Positions 8,010 to 16,002 of a DNA stretch of 64,000 bases are shown one piece after another. The stretch is from Haloechinothrix_A salitolerans (GTDB lineage Bacteria > Actinomycetota > Actinomycetes > Mycobacteriales > Pseudonocardiaceae), in assembly GCF_039544105.1 (NCBI RefSeq), contig NZ_BAABLA010000028.1; one strand, given 5' to 3'. The notes beneath the pieces are model-generated. The model made no database searches, was not told the origin of the DNA, and saw nothing but the letters and a program-made list of their open reading frames with translations. The position numbers and the translations under genes were made by a program. Numbering within the stretch: position 1 is the first letter of the stretch; each line of letters begins with the position of its first letter.

Positions 8010-8981
8010 CTACCCGGAGCTCCCGGCTGCTTGCCGCGCGTCGAGGCCGTTGCTCAGCGTGGCGAAGTCGCAGTAGGCGCGCGGTGACAGGCCGAACCGG
8101 CGGCGGAACTCGTTGATGAAGTGCGATGCGCTGGGGTAGCCGACCGCGCGCGAGATGCTGGCCACGGTACCGCCACCCGACACGAGCAGCTCCCGCGCGC
8201 GGTTCAACCGCATCTCCTTGACGAACTGGTAGGGCGACTTACCGGTGGATTCGCGGAACAGCGCGGTGAAGGCGGACGGGCTGAGGGAGACGTGCTCGGC
8301 CATGTCCGCCACCGACAGCGGCTCGGCCAGGTGGTCGCGGGCGTAGGAGATGGCACGGGTGACCGGGTCGTGGAACTGCTGGTCCGCGGCGATCTGCAGG
8401 AGCCGGGAGTACTGGTCCGCCTGCAGCACGCGGTACACCATTTCCTGCAGGTAGGCCGGGGCGAGGATGCGCCGGTCCGAACCGCTGTCCAGCGCGCGCA
8501 GGAACCGCAGGACGGCGCCCATCAGGCCGCAGTCCAACGCGGAGACGAACGCGGGAGCGGACTCGGCGCCCGGCGACGGTTCGGTCAGCGCGGCCGACCG
8601 CCGCTCGACCATCTCGACCGAGACCTTCCGCACCACGGCCGGATCGATCTGCAGCACGAAGGACAGAAACGGCTTGGCGGCACTCGCTTCGACGATCTCC
8701 GCCTGGAAATGCAGGTGACTGTTGAGCACGAGGTAGTTCAACGGGTCGTAGCGGTAGGGCACGCCGTCGACGGTCACACATTTGCGTCCCTGCGCGACCA
8801 CGCAAAGCGACAGCGACTGGACTTCCTCCCAGGTCGGCGCCGCCGGCTCGGCGAACCGGTAGATGGTCAGCCCTGGCCATAGCCCGGTGTTGGCCCCGAG
8901 TTCCGGGGCCCGCTCCAGCAACGCGGCGATGAGGTCGCCGGACGTCATCCTCTCTTCGAGGGCGCGCACTTCCTTGTGCAT
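8010..8981 (-). CDS. AraC-family regulator (AraC_N type), copy 1
   Basis: The 323-residue protein has an N-terminal AraC-type ligand domain (VAQGRKCVTVDG, PFLSFVLQIDP) and a C-terminal double helix-turn-helix (LSVADMAEHVSLSPSAFTALF, and the second unit ISRAVGYPSASHFINEFRRRF). It is similar along its length to the regulator at 18079-19032, so the pair arose by duplication and brackets the monooxygenase cluster. AraC proteins of this type usually activate adjacent catabolic operons on binding substrate or product. It lies downstream of the leftward operon with a 149-base gap and may have its own promoter. Confidence 0.88.
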   Translation of the reverse strand: MHKEVRALEERMTSGDLIAALLERAPELGANTGLWPGLTIYRFAEPAAPTWEEVQSLSLCVVAQGRKCVTVDGVPYRYDPLNYLVLNSHLHFQAEIVEASAAKPFLSFVLQIDPAVVRKVSVEMVERRSAALTEPSPGAESAPAFVSALDCGLMGAVLRFLRALDSGSDRRILAPAYLQEMVYRVLQADQYSRLLQIAADQQFHDPVTRAISYARDHLAEPLSVADMAEHVSLSPSAFTALFRESTGKSPYQFVKEMRLNRARELLVSGGGTVASISRAVGYPSASHFINEFRRRFGLSPRAYCDFATLSNGLDARQAAGSSG

Positions 8982-9130
8982 GCCACACTCCTCCCCGCTC
9001 GCCAGCAGTCAGCACACCACTGCCGGTGAACCGCGAGCCGCGGTCACGCCGTAATCGAGGAGTTTACTCCGCCGAATGGCCCTCCGGGATGTTCGAGCGC
9101 GACGGCACGGGGTTGACCATGAAGGCGGCG

Positions 9131-9421
9131 TCAGTCGATCGTCTCGAAGGTGGCGACACTGCGCTCCACCAGGTTGGGAATGACCTCGCCGACGACGTAG
9201 GACTGAAACGCGTCACTCGCCTTGTGGTCCGCATAGCCGGAGGCGTCGACATACTTCTCGTAGACCACGAACGTGTCCGGGTCGTCGATGCTGACCTGGG
9301 CCTGGAAGTGCAGCATCTTCTCCTCGGCCCGATTGATCGGGGTCACCGTTTCCAGCACTTTCCTGATGTGCTCGGCCTGGCCCGGCTTCGCCTTCCAGGT
9401 CGCGATCACCACGTACGCCAT
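9131..9421 (-). CDS. YgiN/ABM-domain small protein
   Basis: The 96-residue ferredoxin-like alpha-beta protein belongs to the antibiotic-biosynthesis-monooxygenase/YgiN superfamily (MAYVVIATWKAKPGQAEHI, then EKMLHFQAQ, and VYEKYVDASGYADH). Such proteins act as quinol monooxygenases or bind small oxygenated metabolites. It is the last member of the leftward operon, 20 bases after the DUF59 gene. The start is the ATG with an AGGAGG site in the gap. Its exact reaction cannot be inferred. Confidence 0.8.
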   Translation of the reverse strand: MAYVVIATWKAKPGQAEHIRKVLETVTPINRAEEKMLHFQAQVSIDDPDTFVVYEKYVDASGYADHKASDAFQSYVVGEVIPNLVERSVATFETID

Positions 9422-9441
9422 TCGAACCCTCCTGCGCAAGA

Positions 9442-10203
9442 TCAGAAATTGGTGAAGCCGATTGCCCGCAGCTGCTCGCGGCCTTCGGCACTGATGTCCG
9501 CGGGCCGCCAGGTCGGCACCCACACCCATTCGACGAGGAAGTCCGAAACCAGGCCGCCGTTGTCAGTCAGCAGCACGGTGCGGATCTGATCCTCCATCAC
9601 CTCGGTCAGCGGGCAGGCCGCCGAGGTGAGCGTCATGGTGATGGTCGCGACCCCGTTGTCGTCGACCACGACGTCGCGCACGAACCCCAGGTCGACGATG
9701 TTGACCCCGAGATCCGGGTCGATCACCTCGTACAGCGCCTCGCGGACGGTCTCGGCCATCGGGTTCGGTGTGACGTCCTGCTGCGCGCTCGCCTGCGGGC
9801 TCGCCGTGGTGCCGGGTCGATCGGGCGGCGCGGGAGCAGTGCCCACCTGAGTGACGTACAGCCCGGCCGGCTGGAGTTCGACGGACACATCGGCGGTGGG
9901 GCTGCTGATCCAGTCCGCGATGCCGTGTGCCTTGCGCCGGACGCGAACAATGTCCTCCGCCGGTTCGGCCGATCCACCCGCGACGACCAGCTGGTCCGCC
10001 GCGATACCCGCCGCGTCCGCCCGCGCGAGCGCCTTGTCGATCACCCGCGCGACCGGTTCGCAGGTCCGTCCTGGTCCGAGCCTGAGCTTGGCCACCGCTT
10101 TGACGGCCGGCAACCCTCGGACCGCTTCGAGCGCGACGCGGGCTTCGTCCGCGACGACCCGCGCCTGCTGCTCCCGGACGGCCAGTATTCCCATCGTGGT
10201 CAT
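9442..10203 (-). CDS. Ribosomal-protein-L22-like domain fused to DUF59 (MIP18/PaaD-type)
   Basis: Residues about 10-115 follow the pattern of ribosomal protein uL22 (ARVVADEARVALEAVRGLP, LGPGRTCEPVARVIDKALA, then QLVVAGGSAEPAEDIVRVRR). A linker (about 120-150) leads to a DUF59 domain: LYEVIDPDLGVNIVDLG, then TITMTLTSAACPLTEVM with a likely metal-binding cysteine. DUF59 proteins (SufT, PaaD, MIP18) help assemble iron-sulfur or diiron centres. In this operon a role in maturing the diiron hydroxylase or Rieske protein is a reasonable inference. The L22-like part resembles an RNA-binding fold, but its role here is unknown. The start follows AAGGAG. Confidence 0.75.
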   Translation of the reverse strand: MTTMGILAVREQQARVVADEARVALEAVRGLPAVKAVAKLRLGPGRTCEPVARVIDKALARADAAGIAADQLVVAGGSAEPAEDIVRVRRKAHGIADWISSPTADVSVELQPAGLYVTQVGTAPAPPDRPGTTASPQASAQQDVTPNPMAETVREALYEVIDPDLGVNIVDLGFVRDVVVDDNGVATITMTLTSAACPLTEVMEDQIRTVLLTDNGGLVSDFLVEWVWVPTWRPADISAEGREQLRAIGFTNF

Positions 10204-10229
10204 GGTGACTCCTTCTCCGACGTGGCGGC

Positions 10230-11471
10230 TCAAGCTCGGGCGGTGGCCCACGGCGACCGCGGTATCAGCCGCTTGAGGGGTACCGATTCGTCGCGCAGTT
10301 GCTCGGCGGTCACCTCGTGCGGCGCGAAGAGCATCCGCCGCACCTCAAGCACGTCTCGGGGGCGGTTGAGGGAGATCACCGCTTGGATCCGGCCATCGAC
10401 AAGGGAGAACGCCGAGAAGTCGTGGTCCTCCAACGAGCCGCGGATGACGAGGTCTTCGAGGTCGGCCGGCCGGCCGACCGACTGCAGGCTGTGCTCGTAC
10501 TGATCCGACCAGAACCAGTGCGCCTCGGCGAACGGCTCCGCCGAGCCGGTCAGATTGAGTGCCACATTGGCGCCCTGGCGCAGGGCGTTGTCGTGATGCT
10601 CCACCCGGATCGTCCTGCCGTAGACCGGGTGATACTGCGCTGCCACGTCGCCTGCCGCGTAGATATCCGGCGCCGAGGTCCGCCCGTACTCGTCGACCAC
10701 GATCCCGCCGTCCGTCGCCAGGCCGGCCTCGGCGGCGAGTTCGACATTGGGTTCACAGCCGATCCCCACCACCACCAGGTCACACTCGACACGGTGGCCG
10801 AGGTTGGAGGTCAGCAGCATCCCGTCCCCGGTGTGCCGGAGCTCGCTGATGTACTCCCCCGCCCGGATCTGCACCCCGCGCGACCGGTGGATCCCGGTCA
10901 TCACGGAGCCGATCGTGGCGCCGAGCACCCGCGCCAGTGGGGTCGGCGCCGGATCGAAGATCGTCACCTGCTTGCCGAGCCCGACCGCCGCCGCGGCCAC
11001 CTCGCACCCGATGAAACCCGCGCCGATGACCACCACCCGCTCGGACTCGGCCAGCTGCGCGCGAAGCCGCTGCGAGTCCGCGGCGGTCCGCAGGTAGTGC
11101 ACCCGGTCGCCGTCGAGCCCAGGCAGCCGCCGTGGCCGCACCCCGGTGGCGAGCACCAGCCCGTCGTACCCGAGCCGCTCGCCGGTGGACAAGGTCACCG
11201 ACCGCCCCGGCACATCGATCGCGGTCACCCTGATGCCGACGCGCAGGTCGACAGACTGCTCGTCGTACCAGGCCGGCGGCCGCACCTGGAACTCCTCGAA
11301 TTCGGTGGTCCCGAGCAGGAAGTCCTTGGACAGCGGCGGCCGCTCGTACGGTGGCTGTGGCTCGTCGCCGACCAGCACGATCTCACCGTCAAATCCGTGC
11401 TTGCGCAGGTGGGTGGCGGTGGCCGCGGCCGCGACCCCGCCCCCCACCAGCACATGACGCCGGGTGCTCAT
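10230..11471 (-). CDS. FAD-dependent ferredoxin reductase (BphA4-type) of the monooxygenase
   Basis: The 413-residue protein belongs to the pyridine-nucleotide disulfide/rubredoxin-reductase family. It has an N-terminal FAD site (VLVGGGVAAAATATHLR), a central NAD(P)H site (VVVIGAGFIGCEVAAAA), YAAGDVA and a C-terminal reductase domain. It should pass electrons from NAD(P)H to the Rieske ferredoxin. Toluene and isoprene monooxygenases normally use a different, ferredoxin-NADP-reductase-like protein with its own [2Fe-2S], so this is a non-canonical electron chain. The start overlaps the ferredoxin stop as ATGA. Confidence 0.88.
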   Translation of the reverse strand: MSTRRHVLVGGGVAAAATATHLRKHGFDGEIVLVGDEPQPPYERPPLSKDFLLGTTEFEEFQVRPPAWYDEQSVDLRVGIRVTAIDVPGRSVTLSTGERLGYDGLVLATGVRPRRLPGLDGDRVHYLRTAADSQRLRAQLAESERVVVIGAGFIGCEVAAAAVGLGKQVTIFDPAPTPLARVLGATIGSVMTGIHRSRGVQIRAGEYISELRHTGDGMLLTSNLGHRVECDLVVVGIGCEPNVELAAEAGLATDGGIVVDEYGRTSAPDIYAAGDVAAQYHPVYGRTIRVEHHDNALRQGANVALNLTGSAEPFAEAHWFWSDQYEHSLQSVGRPADLEDLVIRGSLEDHDFSAFSLVDGRIQAVISLNRPRDVLEVRRMLFAPHEVTAEQLRDESVPLKRLIPRSPWATARA

Positions 11472-11794
11472 CGGACGTCCACCAGAATCGTGCCGTCCTC
11501 TTCGACCCGGCACGGGTAGGTGATCAGCTCGCAGTTGTCCGGGTTCGTGCCCTTGCCGCTGAGCGCGTCGAACGTCCACATGTGGCGCACGCAGGTGATG
11601 GTCTGCCCGTCGAAGTCGCCTTCGTCGAGGGCCCACGCCTGGTGCGGGCACCGGTTCTTGTACGCCCGGACCTCACCGTCGATATTGACGAGCAGGACCT
11701 TCTTGCCGTCGATCTCGACGCCCTCCATCTCGCCTTCCCAGAGGTCGTCGAGATGCATGGCTTCCTGCCACTGCCCGGTTATTGCGCTGCTCAT
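11468..11794 (-). CDS. Rieske ferredoxin of the diiron monooxygenase
   Basis: The 108-residue Rieske [2Fe-2S] protein resembles TmoC. Ligand motifs are CPHQ at 49-52 and CVRHMW at 68-73, giving the usual CxH...CxxH arrangement with 16 residues between. It carries electrons from the reductase to the hydroxylase. It overlaps the beta-subunit stop by one base and the reductase start by four, so expression is translationally coupled. Confidence 0.92.
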   Translation of the reverse strand: MSSAITGQWQEAMHLDDLWEGEMEGVEIDGKKVLLVNIDGEVRAYKNRCPHQAWALDEGDFDGQTITCVRHMWTFDALSGKGTNPDNCELITYPCRVEEDGTILVDVR

Positions 11795-12846
11795 CACCCT
11801 GCCCTCTTCCCTTCTCCGGCCGCCTCCAGCCCCTCGAACAGTCGCGCGTGGAAGGCTTCCCGCGCCGCCTTGGCCCCGGCCGCGACCTCGTCGGCCGCTC
11901 GACCGTGCTCCGGCCGGGTCTCCAGTAACCTGCCGAGCCCGTGTGCCGCCGCGTCCGCGACCGGGGTCCAGCGGGCAATCCAGCGACGGAGCACGTCGGC
12001 GTTTTCGGGTTTCTGCTGCAGGCAGAAGCCCGCGAGCGCGGCGCTCCACCGGTTGCGGCGATCGTTGTCCGCCTGCAGGAAGGACAGCAGCAACCAGGAG
12101 AGCTGGTCGCCGTTGTCGCGCGAGACCTCCGTGAACTGGCGGACCAGCACGTCATCGATGGTCGGTGCCAGCACCAGGTTGAGCGCGGTGAACGCCTCAC
12201 CCCAGTCGTAGGCGATCAGTGCCTTCTCGATCGCCTGCCGTGCCGGCTGCCATGCCTCGTCGTTTTCCCAGATCCCGCGCTCCGCGGTGCCGATGCCCGA
12301 GTCCGGGTGGGCAAGCTGCAGCTCGCGGGTTCGGTACGCGGTGAGGGTCACCCGACGCAGGTAGTCCGCGGTCGCGAAGCTGGCCGCGTTGGTGACGTAC
12401 GACGTCGGCGCCATGTAGCCGATGTAGGCCTCGACCTGCTGGCATCCGTGCAGGAGGTAGCGGGACGGGGTGAACATCGACCCGAGCAGCGCGACCTGGC
12501 CGGGGGTGAGCGCCGAGTCCGCGTTCGCCTCGGCGAACTCCTCCAGCACGCCCGCGGTCTTGGTCTCGGCTTCGGCCTGCAGGTTGACGTAGGTCTTGTA
12601 CGTCATCGAGTCCGGGTCGCGGAACTGCTCCCAGTCCTCCGCCTTGAGCGGTGAGTTCTCCCGGTAGGTGAGGAACCACAGGTTAGGCGGGGACGACGGG
12701 TTGTGCTCGAACGCCGACGGGCGGTTGGCACGCATCGTCCAGTTCTGCCCGTGCGTCACGATCTCGTACTCGCTCGGCATCCGGCGCACGTCGCCGAATG
12801 CGCTGAAGGTCCGGCGCGGGCGCGCCTTCCTCGGCTGACCGGTCAT
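11794..12846 (-). CDS. Diiron monooxygenase hydroxylase beta subunit
   Basis: The 350-residue ferritin-like subunit resembles TmoE and the beta chain of alkene/isoprene monooxygenases. It has the N-terminal RTFSAFGDVRRMPSEYEIVTH, FTPSRYLLHGCQQVEAYIG, and helices rich in Trp and Glu. It lacks a full diiron ligand set, as expected for a structural beta chain. It overlaps the effector stop by four bases. I start it at MTGQPRK because of the ATGA coupling; the reading frame continues upstream without support. Confidence 0.9.
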   Translation of the reverse strand: MTGQPRKARPRRTFSAFGDVRRMPSEYEIVTHGQNWTMRANRPSAFEHNPSSPPNLWFLTYRENSPLKAEDWEQFRDPDSMTYKTYVNLQAEAETKTAGVLEEFAEANADSALTPGQVALLGSMFTPSRYLLHGCQQVEAYIGYMAPTSYVTNAASFATADYLRRVTLTAYRTRELQLAHPDSGIGTAERGIWENDEAWQPARQAIEKALIAYDWGEAFTALNLVLAPTIDDVLVRQFTEVSRDNGDQLSWLLLSFLQADNDRRNRWSAALAGFCLQQKPENADVLRRWIARWTPVADAAAHGLGRLLETRPEHGRAADEVAAGAKAAREAFHARLFEGLEAAGEGKRAG

Positions 12847-13160
12847 GACCGCGCTCCTTCCCTCGCCAAGGCGTTCTTCTTCGCCGACACCTTCTCCCAC
12901 GTGATCGAGTCACTCGTGGTGGTGATGCGGCCGTTGAAGGACGACATCATCGACTCGAAGGTGCGGATCTCGTAGTCCGCGCCGAGGTAGGCGCGGAGCG
13001 TGTCCTGGGTGACGACCAGGCGATCTTCGCCCTGCACCCGGATGTACGAGCCGCGGTCGATGACCTCGATCTCGTGGTCCGGGTTGTCGTCTTCGATGGC
13101 GGCGATGATCTGCTCGACCTCGTCGCCCATCCGCAGGATCGGCCCGACAGGATTCTTCAT
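12843..13160 (-). CDS. Monooxygenase effector (coupling) protein
   Basis: The 105-residue cofactorless effector is of the MmoB/DmpM/TmoD family. It begins KNPVGPILRMGDEVEQIIAA and continues EVIDRGSYIRVQGE and YLGADYEIRTFESMM. It binds the hydroxylase and tunes catalysis. The effector lies between the gamma and beta genes, unlike tmoABCDEF where the ferredoxin gene comes first. It is coupled by ATGA on both sides. Confidence 0.9.
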   Translation of the reverse strand: MKNPVGPILRMGDEVEQIIAAIEDDNPDHEIEVIDRGSYIRVQGEDRLVVTQDTLRAYLGADYEIRTFESMMSSFNGRITTTSDSITWEKVSAKKNALAREGARS

Positions 13161-13465
13161 GACTTGCCCTTCGGGATGTCGTACTCGACGCGGACGTGAT
13201 CCAGCGGCGCTATGCCCGCTTCGGCGACGGTCATCTCCGGTGGCAGGCGCCTGCCGTTGTGGAAGACGACCTTCTCGTAGGGCAGGGCGCGGACCCGCTT
13301 GCCCTCGACGTGGTGCGCGACCGCGGCCGCGACCTCGCGGACGGTGTCTGCGGTGGTCACCGGCACCAGGATCTGCACGAAGTCGTCGGCGAAGACCGCG
13401 TTCAGCGGCACCACCTGCGGCGCCTGGTCCTCGATGGGCAGCTCCACCGTGGCATTCTCGGTCAT
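13157..13465 (-). CDS. Monooxygenase hydroxylase gamma subunit
   Basis: The 102-residue protein has a ubiquitin-like fold as in TmoB. It shows VVPLNAVFADDFVQILVPV, then YEKVVFHNGRRLPPEMTVAE and HVRVEYDIP. It is the small third chain of the hydroxylase hexamer. It overlaps the alpha stop and the effector start by four bases each. The identification rests on length, position and the PLN-F-D-DF pattern. Confidence 0.85.
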   Translation of the reverse strand: MTENATVELPIEDQAPQVVPLNAVFADDFVQILVPVTTADTVREVAAAVAHHVEGKRVRALPYEKVVFHNGRRLPPEMTVAEAGIAPLDHVRVEYDIPKGKS

Positions 13466-14994
13466 GACTGGTCACCCTTCGCCGTGCTCAGCGCGAGCCC
13501 GGTCGCCGGCCGGCCAGTGTAGTCCTTAGTCCATGCGGCGTAGTCGGGGTCGTCGCCCATCACGTCCGGGGTCATCCCCATGTAGTTGAGGATGCCGCCG
13601 ACGTCCATCGGCTGGATATGGCCGGCCAGAAAGCGATCGATCAGCGTCTCGTGGTTGACGTTGTCACGGTCCTTCCACCAAATCTGCCGGCACGCGTTGG
13701 TGCAGAAGTGATAGGTCTTCCCGCCGTAGGACAGGGACCAGTCACGCACCCGCCAGGTGCCGTCGCGCGACTGGGTGGCGTTGCACGCCGGCAGGTGGCA
13801 CATGCTGCACAACCACGGCAACGTCTCGGGCAGCGTGGCCTCGACGTTGTTCGCGTTGATGTTGTCGATCATGGTGTCCCACTTGCCGCCGTACACCTTC
13901 TCCCAGTTGGGGTACTTCTCCTGCAGCCACTCGCGCTCGTCCTTGCTGACCCCGGCCTTCGGCCGCCACCACAGGGTCGGGCGCCAGTACCACAGGCCCA
14001 TGTGCAGCCCGTGGTGCCAGGTGTCCAGGCCACGCATGAACTCGTCCCAGAACCAGGGCTTCTTCAGCCCGTAGTCCTCGATGGTGTGGATGAACTGGTC
14101 GATGATCCACTCCTCCATGAACTCCCGGTAGGACTGCTTCCGGTGTTCCAGAGGGGTGTAGTAGTCCATCGCCGGGCCGGTGAGCGCGGCGAACGCGCGA
14201 GCGGAACCCCAGAAACTGCGGTCGATGACCCATTGCGCGCGCACCGGGTCGTGCTCGACCAGGATCTCCATGGTCGGCCCGCCCTGCTGGGAGTGCCTGG
14301 CCTCGTCGGTCTGGATCGACGAAATCATGTTCGCGAAGTTGACGTCGCCGGACTCCAGCGCGTCGGCCGACAGCGCGACGAACTGGAGGTTGGTGAAGCC
14401 GGTCTCGAAGGTGAACGGCAGCTCGATCGCCAGGTCGACCACGTTCGGCGAGATCATCATGTTGTCGAAGAGGTTCCGCAGCGCGATCGGCACCCAGTCG
14501 TTGGTGTGGAAGGTCTTCTGCGTCCAGTCGTACTGCGGGTCCTTGCCGACGAACTCGTGCCCGAAGAAGGTGGTGATCTGCGCGTGGCGCAGCTCGTCCA
14601 GCTGACCGAAGGTCGCCATGTTGCGCCAGGCCCCGTTGAGGCCGAACCGAGCCATCTTCAGCTCGCCGAGGACCGCGGCGTACTCGACGAGGGCCACCCC
14701 GCCGAAGTGCATCTTGGTGGAGGATTTCCAGCCCTCGTCCAGGTTGTCGAAGGCGGTGGACCGCTGCAGCGCCGCCTTCACCGCGTACGCCGACGCTTCC
14801 TTCTCACGCTGTGTCGCGACGTACTCAGGGTAGGTGACCTTGTAGTTCTCCTCCCAGGACAACCACGCCTCACGCGGCACCTTGCCGGTACCGCTGTGCC
14901 ACTCCGGGAACACCGCCTCGTCGTCAACGTAGCGGAAGGTCCAGTCGACGTCACGAACGAAGTGCTGCCACTCTTCGCGTTTCAGCAAGGTCAT
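13462..14994 (-). CDS. Soluble diiron monooxygenase alpha subunit (toluene/alkene type)
   Basis: This is the catalytic hydroxylase chain, 510 residues. The six iron ligands fall at the same numbers as in toluene-4-monooxygenase: Glu104, Glu134 and His137 in LDELRH, Glu197, Glu231 and His234 in TDEARH. The conserved Thr is at 201. Pocket residues Phe196 and Phe205 are kept, but 103 is Val and 141 is Thr, where the toluene enzyme has Gly and Gln. This hints at a smaller or aliphatic substrate. Two C-terminal cysteine pairs (396/399, 431/435) may bind zinc. The ATG follows GGAGAA. It heads the six-component set of a leftward operon. Confidence 0.93.
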   Translation of the reverse strand: MTLLKREEWQHFVRDVDWTFRYVDDEAVFPEWHSGTGKVPREAWLSWEENYKVTYPEYVATQREKEASAYAVKAALQRSTAFDNLDEGWKSSTKMHFGGVALVEYAAVLGELKMARFGLNGAWRNMATFGQLDELRHAQITTFFGHEFVGKDPQYDWTQKTFHTNDWVPIALRNLFDNMMISPNVVDLAIELPFTFETGFTNLQFVALSADALESGDVNFANMISSIQTDEARHSQQGGPTMEILVEHDPVRAQWVIDRSFWGSARAFAALTGPAMDYYTPLEHRKQSYREFMEEWIIDQFIHTIEDYGLKKPWFWDEFMRGLDTWHHGLHMGLWYWRPTLWWRPKAGVSKDEREWLQEKYPNWEKVYGGKWDTMIDNINANNVEATLPETLPWLCSMCHLPACNATQSRDGTWRVRDWSLSYGGKTYHFCTNACRQIWWKDRDNVNHETLIDRFLAGHIQPMDVGGILNYMGMTPDVMGDDPDYAAWTKDYTGRPATGLALSTAKGDQS

Positions 14995-15037
14995 TTCTCC
15001 GAGATTCCTTTCACTGCGCTGTGCAAGAAGGGGATTG

Positions 15038-15514
15038 TCAGTCGACTTCGAGGTGGCCGAGCTGGCGGTTGATTCCGGCCCCATTCCAGTAAGCCTTGAT
15101 CTTGTCGATGAGGCCGTTCTCGTCGACGTGGAAGATGAACAGGTGTGGCTCGCTGAACCTGCCACCCTTCGGTGCGGCGAACCCCCACGGGGACTGCTGG
15201 GTTCCGCCGATGTCGCACATCACAACGACATCGCCCTTGTCATTGGCGTCGATGCTGTGGACCACGTTGAACAGATCGGGAAAGGAGTTGATCAGGCCGC
15301 TCCAGATGACCTTGCCGACGGTGCGCACCTTGCCGTCCCCGCGCAGCACCCGCTGTTTCCCCCACACCTCGTACGGGACATAGGAGAAGTCGGCGTTGTC
15401 GGTGCACATCTCGGTCATCGTCTCGACGTCGTGGCGCGAGTATGCCTCGAAGAACGCGGCGACCACATCGGCGGGGGACGTGAGCTCTCGGGTTGCTGGT
15501 TCCGTGGTAGTCAT
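15038..15514 (-). CDS. SnoaL-like (NTF2-fold) protein 1
   Basis: The 158-residue SnoaL/NTF2-like protein opens SPADVVAAFFEAYSRHDVETM and later has FPDLFNVVHSIDANDKGDVVV and IFHVDENGLIDKIKAYWN. The fold includes polyketide cyclases, ketosteroid isomerases and limonene-epoxide hydrolase. I do not see the Asp-Arg-Asp set of the epoxide hydrolase. It sits between the DJ-1/SnoaL pair and the hydroxylase, 43 bases upstream of the alpha start, so it probably handles the substrate or oxidised product. The reaction is unknown. Confidence 0.75.
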   Translation of the reverse strand: MTTTEPATRELTSPADVVAAFFEAYSRHDVETMTEMCTDNADFSYVPYEVWGKQRVLRGDGKVRTVGKVIWSGLINSFPDLFNVVHSIDANDKGDVVVMCDIGGTQQSPWGFAAPKGGRFSEPHLFIFHVDENGLIDKIKAYWNGAGINRQLGHLEVD

Positions 15515-15522
15515 GGGAGCCC

Positions 15523-16002
15523 TCACACAATCGCGATCTGGTCGAGTCGTTTCACGGCAAGGCGGCGGTAGAGCTGGTTCTGGCACCAGTAGACGTGGAT
15601 ACCGACGATGTGGTCACCATCCACTGTGAACCGCCACGCCTGATCGACGTCCAGGTGCTTCTCCTGGTTGACCGCGCCGGCGTAGTCCGCGGCCTGGGTG
15701 CCCTCGACCTTGAGTTCCGCGGTGACCACCGAGCCGGTTTCGATGACGTCCTTGATCACCAGGTGAAGATCGGGGAATGCGGTGACGATGTCCGTCAGCG
15801 CGGTGCGGATGTCGTCGAAGCCGCCTTCTCGGACATCGAGGGGAAAGATCTCCACTCGGACCGACTTGTCCACAACGGACAGTGCTGCCTCGACATCCCT
15901 GAGCTGGAAGGCGTTGAGGAATGCCCTGACGGTCTGTTCCGGCGTAGTGTTCACAATCCCTTGCTCCTCACGGGGAATCGACTTGCGTTTGAAGAGCTTC
16001 AT
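15523..16002 (-). CDS. SnoaL-like (NTF2-fold) protein 2
   Basis: The 159-residue member of the same fold has TVRAFLNAFQLRDVEAALSV, TAFPDLHLVIKDVIETGSVV and DGDHIVGIHVYWCQNQLYRR. The ester-cyclase-like pattern is clearer than in its neighbour. The chosen ATG (KLFKRKSIPREEQG) overlaps the DJ-1 stop as ATGA, indicating translational coupling. An internal GTG (NTTPEQTV) would give a shorter protein. Eight bases separate it from SnoaL 1. Two different SnoaL proteins in one operon suggest consecutive steps or a heteromer. Confidence 0.75.
   Translation of the reverse strand: MKLFKRKSIPREEQGIVNTTPEQTVRAFLNAFQLRDVEAALSVVDKSVRVEIFPLDVREGGFDDIRTALTDIVTAFPDLHLVIKDVIETGSVVTAELKVEGTQAADYAGAVNQEKHLDVDQAWRFTVDGDHIVGIHVYWCQNQLYRRLAVKRLDQIAIV

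Noticed and set aside
15038..16002. SnoaL-like pair as limonene-type epoxide hydrolases for an alkene pathway
   Set aside because: The fold is right, but I could not find the Asp-Arg-Asp catalytic arrangement in either protein, so I did not assign the activity.
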